The notes under the pieces were generated by a model, which saw only the letters and a list, made by a program, of their open reading frames with translations, was not told the DNA's origin and made no database searches. Positions 6,720 to 10,785 of a DNA stretch of 10,785 nucleotides are shown here, piece after piece. Source of the stretch: Pseudomonadota bacterium (lineage in GTDB: Bacteria > Pseudomonadota > Gammaproteobacteria > Burkholderiales > Thiobacillaceae). Position numbers and translations under genes: made by a program. How positions within the stretch are numbered: the first letter of the stretch is position 1; each line of letters opens with the position of its first letter. The stretch covers positions 1-10,785 of the forward strand of contig JAJYXA010000581.1 of NCBI GenBank assembly GCA_021791235.1, read 5' to 3'.

Positions 6720-7283
6720 TTACCCTGTCTGCAAATCCTGGGGCTGGTTGAAATTGGCAAAGCAGGCAGCGTCAAACCGAACCGCCGTCGAAGCCAATCC
6801 CGCCTGCCAGTGACGCACCGCACGCTCGCCTCGCGCCAGATACGCAGCGAGATCGTCGCGCTGGTCGGTGCGCACGATGAAGCAGCTGGGGTGCGCGCGC
6901 GTCTCGTCCGCCGCCACTGCCAGCGGCACGTTCTCCAGCTGCGCCGCGCCCAGCAGGCGCAGCGCCAGATCGGGCGGCAGGTGCGGCGTATCGCACGGGA
7001 CCACCAGCAACCACTCCGCCGCCACCGCTTCGAGCGCCGCCAGCACGCCCGCCAGCGGGCCGGGAAAATCGGGCAGGGTATCGGGCAGCACGCGGCGGCC
7101 GTAGGCCGCATAGGTATCGAGGTTGCGGTTGGCGCTGATGACGATTTCCCCGACTTGCGGCGCCAGTGCGGCGAGCGCCCATTCGATCAGCGGACGCCCC
7201 TGATACGCGACCAGCCCCTTGTCGGCGCCGCCCATGCGACGGCCCTCGCCGCCCGCCAGAATGACGGCCGCCACGTGCGCCAT
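6720..7283 (-). CDS. mobA: Molybdenum cofactor guanylyltransferase MobA
   Basis: MobA transfers GMP from GTP to molybdopterin-bound molybdenum, making the guanine dinucleotide cofactor needed by DMSO-reductase-family enzymes such as respiratory nitrate reductase and formate dehydrogenases. The 187-residue product is close to the 194 of E. coli MobA. It shows the nucleotide-binding motif LAGGEGRRMGGADKG (9-23, with K22), the metal-binding VPCDTPHLP (95-103, with D98), and the C-terminal NFNQPQDL motif (178-185). ATG 7283 is chosen because AAGGGA lies 7 nt upstream and the GG-rich motif then sits at its usual N-terminal position. It starts 10 nt after the glycosyltransferase stop and its ribosome binding site overlaps that stop, so it is the last gene of the protease-glycosyltransferase-mobA operon. 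No clear intrinsic terminator follows. Confidence 0.95.
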   Translation of the reverse strand: MAHVAAVILAGGEGRRMGGADKGLVAYQGRPLIEWALAALAPQVGEIVISANRNLDTYAAYGRRVLPDTLPDFPGPLAGVLAALEAVAAEWLLVVPCDTPHLPPDLALRLLGAAQLENVPLAVAADETRAHPSCFIVRTDQRDDLAAYLARGERAVRHWQAGLASTAVRFDAACFANFNQPQDLQTG

Positions 7284-7293
7284 CTTCGGTCCC

Positions 7294-8877
7294 TTAGCGG
7301 CGGCGGCCATACAGGTGAAAGCGGTCAGAGCGGTCGCCGGGACGCGCGCCTTCCCACTGCTTGACCCAGTCGGCCGGGACATGCGGCTCGACCTCGCGGC
7401 GGCGGGTTTCCACCAGCAGCCAGTTGCAGCCGATGTCGGCAGGCGCAAGCCGGCGACCGCTGTGATAGGCCAGCAGCAGGCGCTGCTGGCTGCGCACCTG
7501 AACCGTCTGGATGCAGTCCGCGGACGGCACCCGCGCCGCCAGCGCCTCGCCTACGCTGGCATAGCTCAGGCGACGGTCGAGCGGCGCCTGGAACAGCGCC
7601 ATCAGCAGGACCCAGATGAAGGTCATGCTTGCCGTCCACACCAGCACGGGCCGCAGCGGCGAGCGCTGCACGCGCATCAGGAACCCGAGCCAGATCAGCG
7701 TGGCGACAAGGCCCAACGCCAGCGCCCACGGACGCAATTCGCCGACGCCGGTCAGGCCCAGCCTGGTCAGCCGCCCCGCCAGCCGCGCCGGGCTGCCGAG
7801 GTCGTGCGCGCTCCAGTAGACCCACAGCACCAGCGCAATGAAGCCGAACAGCGTGACGCCGAACCACAACAGGGCATTGGCCGCACCGCGCCGCAGGGTG
7901 AACAGCCCGTTTGCGCCGAGCAGCGCCAGCGGCAGCAGCAGGATAAGACCCTGCTCCTCGCCGGGGTGCGCGTCGAGGGCATACAGGCCGAGCAGGCCGA
8001 GCAGCGCGCCGGCCGGCAGCACGATGTCCGGCGTTCGCCACTGGCGGCGCCCGCGATAGACCGCCCACGCCGCCAGCGGCCACGCCGGCCAGGCGTACCA
8101 GCCGAGGATGCCGAAGTAATAGCCGGGACGCAGGCCTTCACCGCCCAGCCAGCGGTGCAGGTTGAATGCGTTCTTCAGCGGAATCTGCTGCGTAGCCAGG
8201 AACGCCAGCCATGCTGCACCGAACAGCAGCGCGCCGCCCACACTCCAGGCCAGCGCACGGTATGCCGCAGGGCTGCGGTATTCCGCCATCACCAGCGGCG
8301 ACAGCGCGGCCAGCGTCAGGAACAACGCGGCTTCCGCCGCGCCGCCGGCGAGCAGCATCAATGCCGTGCCACCGCCAAGCGCGCCGGCTCCAAACACCCC
8401 GCCGCTGCGCGCGCCCCGCGGCAGGCCGGCGATGCCGTACAGCATGATCGCGGCGGCGGCGAACTGGGCGGTCGCGGCATTGAGTTCGTGGCCGCGCACC
8501 AACAGGCCGATGCAGCCCAGCAGGATCAGCGCGGCCGCCCAGCCGGCCTCTGCGCCATACAGGACGCGAGCCGCGCGCGCGACGAAAAACAGCGCCAGCG
8601 CGATGAACAGCCCCGAGGCCAGGCGCGCGCCGTCGGCCAGCTCCAGGATCGGCGAGGTGAGCCAGGCCGTGGCCATCGCCACCCAGTAATACAGGGGCGG
8701 CGTGGCGGATACGGCCTGCGGCGCCGCGCCGCTTTGCAGCAGCAGCCACAGTTGCACGAAGTGCTCGCCGTCGCCGCCCTTCCACGGCGCGTGCCCCACC
8801 AGCCCCGGCAGCAGCCAGGCCGCGCAGAGCAGCAGCAGCCCAAGCTGCCGAAGGGAGAACGCGTGCTTACTGAACAA
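7294..8877 (-). CDS. Membrane glycosyltransferase, ArnT/GT39-like (GT-C fold)
   Basis: This 527-residue integral membrane protein has about ten or more hydrophobic segments. It begins with a first helix (about 11-28) followed by GHAPWKGGDGEHF, whose acidic residues D36 and E38 match the catalytic loop of ArnT/PMT-type GT-C enzymes. A second family motif, ATPPLYYW, follows. Such enzymes use polyprenyl-phosphate sugars to glycosylate lipid A or proteins on the periplasmic side. The last ~93 residues (from about 435) are soluble and contain two cysteines (455, 484) that could form a periplasmic disulfide. Donor and acceptor are unknown. The start is a TTG that overlaps the last 11 bases of the upstream protease gene; no ATG or GTG gives a full first helix and no Shine-Dalgarno is evident, so translation is likely coupled to the protease stop. 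Start confidence is lower than gene confidence. Confidence 0.88.
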   Translation of the reverse strand: MFSKHAFSLRQLGLLLLCAAWLLPGLVGHAPWKGGDGEHFVQLWLLLQSGAAPQAVSATPPLYYWVAMATAWLTSPILELADGARLASGLFIALALFFVARAARVLYGAEAGWAAALILLGCIGLLVRGHELNAATAQFAAAAIMLYGIAGLPRGARSGGVFGAGALGGGTALMLLAGGAAEAALFLTLAALSPLVMAEYRSPAAYRALAWSVGGALLFGAAWLAFLATQQIPLKNAFNLHRWLGGEGLRPGYYFGILGWYAWPAWPLAAWAVYRGRRQWRTPDIVLPAGALLGLLGLYALDAHPGEEQGLILLLPLALLGANGLFTLRRGAANALLWFGVTLFGFIALVLWVYWSAHDLGSPARLAGRLTRLGLTGVGELRPWALALGLVATLIWLGFLMRVQRSPLRPVLVWTASMTFIWVLLMALFQAPLDRRLSYASVGEALAARVPSADCIQTVQVRSQQRLLLAYHSGRRLAPADIGCNWLLVETRRREVEPHVPADWVKQWEGARPGDRSDRFHLYGRRR

Positions 8878-10318
8878 TTTTGAGGAGTTGGCCCGGTTTG
8901 GGCTCGCCGTCTGGGTAAAGGGCGTTCATCAGGCGCAGCTGGCTTTCGGCCTCGGCGCCCAGCGGCGACTGCCGCGCGAGAGCCGCCATCGTCATGCCGG
9001 GCTGCGCCGTGATCAGCCGCAGCACATACGGCCGCGCCGCCTGCCGCTCGGCCGGGGTGATCGCACGAAAGCTGTTGATCGCCGCGCGCAGGGTGTTGCG
9101 CTCGCGCTCATAGGTCGCCTTGTCCTTGGCCATGCCGGCAATCAGGTACTGCGTGCCGTTGAACACCACGGCCGCCACCACCACCGGTTTGCCCTGCTGC
9201 GCGCCGGCGGCGAATGCGGCCGGGTAGCCGCTGAGCTTGCCGCTGTCGTAGCGCGCGCCGACATCGAGCTTGATGCTTTTCTGCAGCGTTTCCAGCGGCC
9301 TGTCGTGCTTCGGTCCCTGCTGCAGTTCGACCAGTGCGTCGCCCCTGGGACTCAGCGCCAGCACCCGGTCGGGCCGGTTCTGCACCCGCCAGCCCGGCGG
9401 AAACTGGATCGCCAGGCCGAGCTTTTCATGCAGCAGCAGGTTGTCGCGGATCAGGCCCTGATCCGGGCTGTCGCCGAAGGTGACGCCGGCCAGTTTCTGC
9501 AGATAGTCGCTGCGGCCCTCGCGCGGATTGGCGACGGCGTATTTGTTCGCCTCGCCCACCACCTGCTGGAGGCGCGCGTCGTTGCTGGGATGGGTGTCGA
9601 ACGTGCCGTGATAGGTGCGCGGCGGGCGGCCGTCGCGCCTGGCCTGCTCGGCGGCAAACCGTTCCTGGTTTTTCAGCACGCCGATGACGTCGATCATTGC
9701 CTGCGGGGTGTAACCGCTTTTCGCCAGATACTCGGCGCCGAGGCGGTCGGACTCCAGCTCGTGCTCGCGGCCGTAGCCCGCGGTCCAGGCCTGCGCCAGC
9801 GTCTGCAGCAGGGTGGCGCCCGCCTGATTGTTCATCCCCGGGACCAGGATCGAGCCGAGCGCCGCGCCCAGCCCGACTGCGGTGGACGCGCTCTGCTGGC
9901 GCACGCCGTGGCGCGCGGTGACGTGGCCGATCTCGTGGCCGACCACCCCGGCCAGCTCCGCCTCGGAATTCAGGTAGGCCATGAGTCCGCGCGTGATGTA
10001 CACATAGCCGCCGGGCAGGGCAAAGGCGTTCACATCGGGGCTGTCGACCACGGTGAAGTGCCAGGGCAGGTTCGGCCGATGGCTCCGCTTCGCCAGCCGC
10101 TGGCCGACCTCGGCGACGTAGGCCTGCAGCGCAGGGTTCTCCAGCGCGGCATACTCCTTCAGCACGTCCTGGTGCGCCTGCGCGCCCATCTGGATTTCCT
10201 GCTGCTCGGACATCAGCACGAAATCCTTGTCGCCGGTGACCGGGTTTTGCGCGCAATGGGTCAGCGCCAGCGCGCCCAGCGCAACGACTGCAATGCGACG
10301 AAAGGCTTGGGGGTTCAC
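8867..10318 (-). CDS. M48-family zinc metalloprotease, probable lipoprotein (BepA-like)
   Basis: The 483-residue product starts with a lipoprotein-type signal: RR at 7-8, hydrophobic 9-19 and a lipobox-like LTHC with C22. Histidine just before the cysteine is unusual, so lipidation is probable but not certain. The protease domain has HEIGH at 128-132 (zinc ligands H128 and H132, catalytic E129), followed by VTARHG, and the third ligand in ELESD (E187 with D191). The C-terminal region ends with GMTMAALARQSPLG...QLRLMNALYPDGEPKPGQLLKIVQ, a LysM-like tail seen in the longer M48 relatives of BepA. This family degrades or assists folding of misassembled outer-membrane proteins in the periplasm. 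GTG 10318 is chosen because GAGGAG (10328-10333) lies 9 nt upstream and the signal peptide follows; a longer frame to 10480 would run into the MITE-like repeat. It is the first gene of a minus-strand operon. Confidence 0.93.
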   Translation of the reverse strand: MNPQAFRRIAVVALGALALTHCAQNPVTGDKDFVLMSEQQEIQMGAQAHQDVLKEYAALENPALQAYVAEVGQRLAKRSHRPNLPWHFTVVDSPDVNAFALPGGYVYITRGLMAYLNSEAELAGVVGHEIGHVTARHGVRQQSASTAVGLGAALGSILVPGMNNQAGATLLQTLAQAWTAGYGREHELESDRLGAEYLAKSGYTPQAMIDVIGVLKNQERFAAEQARRDGRPPRTYHGTFDTHPSNDARLQQVVGEANKYAVANPREGRSDYLQKLAGVTFGDSPDQGLIRDNLLLHEKLGLAIQFPPGWRVQNRPDRVLALSPRGDALVELQQGPKHDRPLETLQKSIKLDVGARYDSGKLSGYPAAFAAGAQQGKPVVVAAVVFNGTQYLIAGMAKDKATYERERNTLRAAINSFRAITPAERQAARPYVLRLITAQPGMTMAALARQSPLGAEAESQLRLMNALYPDGEPKPGQLLKIVQ

Positions 10319-10327
10319 GTGGGACGG

Positions 10328-10333
10328 CTCCTC
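10328..10333 (-). promoter_or_regulatory. Ribosome binding site GAGGAG that fixes a GTG start for the M48 protease
   Basis: GAGGAG on the minus strand is 9 nt from GTG 10318. It supports this start over upstream alternatives, which would add a non-hydrophobic, arginine-rich leader encoded by the neighbouring repeat element. Confidence 0.8.
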
Positions 10334-10352
10334 GGCATGCGGCGCTGAAATG

Positions 10353-10371
10353 ATCCTAGAAACCGCAGTTG
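10353..10371 (+). repeat. Left terminal inverted repeat of the MITE-like element
   Basis: The 19-bp left end ATCCTAGAAACCGCAGTTG differs at one base from the reverse complement of the right end. On the minus strand it reads out as ...TTTCTAGGAT towards the protease gene, giving a -10-like TAGGAT without a good -35 box. Confidence 0.8.
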
Positions 10372-10430
10372 GACGCGCCCGATGGTGCGTTCGGGCGTGT
10401 GTCTGCCGCGAAGCAGAGAGCGTGGCTGTT

Positions 10431-10444
10431 GCCGCTTCAGCGGC
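10431..10444. repeat. Small inverted repeat GCCGC-TTCA-GCGGC inside the MITE-like element
   Basis: Five-base arms GCCGC (10431-10435) and GCGGC (10440-10444) with a TTCA loop lie next to the larger hairpin. Together they would give the element a structured transcript. Confidence 0.6.
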
Positions 10445-10449
10445 TTTAC

Positions 10450-10491
10450 AGCCCCGGCCTGCCCCTTGCGGGTGCGCCACAGGCCGGGGCT
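10450..10491. repeat. Large hairpin inside the MITE-like element (12-bp stem, 18-nt loop)
   Basis: AGCCCCGGCCTG (10450-10461) and CAGGCCGGGGCT (10480-10491) are perfect inverted repeats around an 18-nt loop. There is no T-run beside it. It resembles the hairpin cores common in short bacterial interspersed repeats and may be a folding or protein-binding element of the MITE. Confidence 0.75.
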
Positions 10492-10626
10492 TGCAAGGAG
10501 GCGCGACAAAGGCAGGCGCGCGACCGGACGTGTCAGCGGGTGCGTAGCGAAGTCACCCAAAAGATGAATCGTACCGGAGGCAAAAACATCAGTGTTCATG
10601 CGGTTCTCATTGAGACGATGAGCGGT

Positions 10627-10645
10627 CAACTGCGGTTTTTAGGAT
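10627..10645 (-). repeat. Right terminal inverted repeat of the MITE-like element
   Basis: Read on the minus strand, this is ATCCTAAAAACCGCAGTTG, the partner of the left repeat at 10353-10371 with 18 of 19 bases identical. It lies 23 bp from the group II intron boundary. Confidence 0.8.
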
Positions 10646-10671
10646 AATACCGTTACGGCGTCGCAAAAATC

Positions 10672-10709
10672 GGGATAGGGGACGGTCAATCCTGACCGCA
10701 CCCCTCCCA
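10672..10709 (-). other. Group II intron domain VI with bulged branch-point adenosine
   Basis: In the RNA sense, GGGAGGGG pairs with CCCC-TA-TCCC and an inner CGGTCA pairs with TGACCG around a GGAT loop. The outer pairing GGGA/TCCC leaves an unpaired A at 10676, with seven bases between it and the proposed 3' end. This is the geometry expected for lariat branching in group II introns. Confidence 0.78.
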
Positions 10710-10710
10710 C

Positions 10711-10744
10711 ACCACCCGGCATGCGGGTCCGCACCGGGCGGTTC
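10711..10744 (-). ncRNA. Group II intron domain V with CGC-type catalytic triad
   Basis: In the RNA sense, arms ACCGCCCGG and CCGGGTGGT form a 9-bp lower stem containing the C-G, G-U, C-G triad pairing (CGC instead of the more common AGC). A 2-nt TG bulge on the 3' strand separates it from an upper stem TGCG/CGCA closed by a GACC loop. Length, bulge position and the central G-U wobble all fit domain V. Confidence 0.78.
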
Positions 10745-10785
10745 GAGAAGTTGAGGTCATGAGAGTCGGGGTACGCCGAGTTTGT

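Larger units (their letters stand above)
10353..10645. mobile_element. MITE-like element, 293 bp, with 19-bp terminal inverted repeats
   Basis: The left end ATCCTAGAAACCGCAGTTG (10353-10371) is matched by the reverse complement of the right end (10627-10645), ATCCTAAAAACCGCAGTTG; 18 of 19 bases agree. Looser similarity continues a few bases inward. The interior has no transposase; frames are open on both strands but show no recognisable domain or good ribosome binding site. It contains a strong hairpin (10450-10491) and a small one (10431-10444). No clear longer target duplication is visible; an AT dinucleotide flanks CCTA...TAGG on both sides and could be either duplication or part of the repeat. 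The parent transposon family was not identified. It lies 34 bp upstream of the M48 start codon, so the operon promoter is in it or beyond it. Confidence 0.75.
10669..10785 (-). mobile_element. Group II intron, 3' end only (domains V and VI; remainder beyond window)
   Basis: Read on the minus strand, the last part of the window folds as the catalytic 3' end of a group II intron. Domain V is a hairpin at 10711-10742. Domain VI follows at about 10672-10709 and has a bulged adenosine 7 nt before a 3' end CCCGAT. The 3' boundary is placed at 10669, with the downstream exon beginning TTTTGCGACGCC. The sequence and the GGTGGTGTG that ends domain V resemble, from memory, chloroplast-like (CL, IIB) bacterial introns, whose domain IV usually carries a reverse transcriptase/maturase. 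That ORF, if present, lies beyond 10785; the 40 bp visible upstream of domain V hold no recognisable maturase sequence. The exact boundary could shift by one or two T residues. Confidence 0.8.

Noticed and set aside
6616..6813. Small plus-strand ORF (65 residues) between the DsrE-like gene and mobA
   Set aside because: No ribosome binding site, overlaps the 3' end of mobA antisense, and no recognisable features.
7219..8883. Plus-strand 554-residue open frame opposite the glycosyltransferase
   Set aside because: It is very rich in glutamine, arginine and alanine, as expected for the antisense of a leucine- and alanine-rich membrane protein; the minus-strand frame has GT-C motifs and helices.
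8702..10348. Plus-strand 548-residue open frame opposite the protease
   Set aside because: The minus strand encodes an intact HEXXH protease; the plus-strand translation has no recognisable family features.
10319..10480. Upstream extension of the M48 protease to a start at 10480
   Set aside because: The added arginine/alanine-rich leader comes from the MITE-like repeat and would bury the lipoprotein signal peptide; GTG 10318 has a well-placed GAGGAG.
10450..10491. Intrinsic terminator or CRISPR-like repeat
   Set aside because: The stem lacks a following T-run on either strand and occurs once, inside the MITE-like element; no spaced direct repeats exist anywhere in the window.
10315..10629. 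Minus-strand 104-residue open frame covering the whole MITE-like element
   Set aside because: It has no recognisable domain, no good ribosome binding site, crosses both inverted repeats and runs over the protease start. In DNA this GC-rich, open frames on both strands are expected; the plus strand is open here too.

Overview
The window is GC-rich and densely coded, with short gaps, overlapping genes and protein types (GlcDEF, ETHE1-type persulfide dioxygenase, DsrE-like proteins, ArnT-like glycosyltransferases) that fit a chemolithotrophic or sulfur-metabolising betaproteobacterium, for example around Thiobacillus, Rhodocyclales or Nitrosomonadales. That placement is inference from gene content and composition; no rRNA or marker gene is present to fix it.

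Left half, plus strand (1-4978): a five-gene run. It opens with the 3' end of a four-carbon acid-sugar kinase (DUF1537 family). Next come the three subunits of glycolate oxidase, glcD, glcE and glcF, joined by a TGATG overlap (D/E) and a 1-nt gap (E/F). The run ends with an ETHE1-type persulfide dioxygenase that starts 19 nt after glcF. The first four genes suggest oxidation of small 2-hydroxy acids or acid sugars with electrons passed to the quinone pool. The dioxygenase adds oxidation of glutathione persulfide to sulfite.

Middle, minus strand (5109-6600): a convergent two-gene unit with a 17-nt overlap. An exported DsrE-like protein is followed by an exported metallo-beta-lactamase-fold hydrolase with a complete dinuclear metal site. 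It points tail to tail at the persulfide dioxygenase, so two MBL-fold enzymes, one cytoplasmic and one probably periplasmic, lie next to each other.

Right half, minus strand (6720-10318): a three-gene operon of an M48 metalloprotease lipoprotein, an ArnT/GT39-like membrane glycosyltransferase and the molybdenum cofactor guanylyltransferase MobA. Gene junctions overlap or nearly overlap.

Right edge (10353-10785): mobile DNA. A 293-bp MITE-like element with near-perfect 19-bp terminal inverted repeats sits 34 bp upstream of the protease start codon. Beyond it, 23 bp further on, lies the 3' end of a minus-strand group II intron. Its domain V hairpin and its domain VI with a bulged branch-point adenosine are both visible; the rest of the intron runs off the window.

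No wholly new system is evident. The most interesting material is the glycolate oxidase-persulfide dioxygenase linkage, the exported DsrE-MBL pair, a heptanucleotide repeat inside glcF, and the MITE/group II intron cluster.
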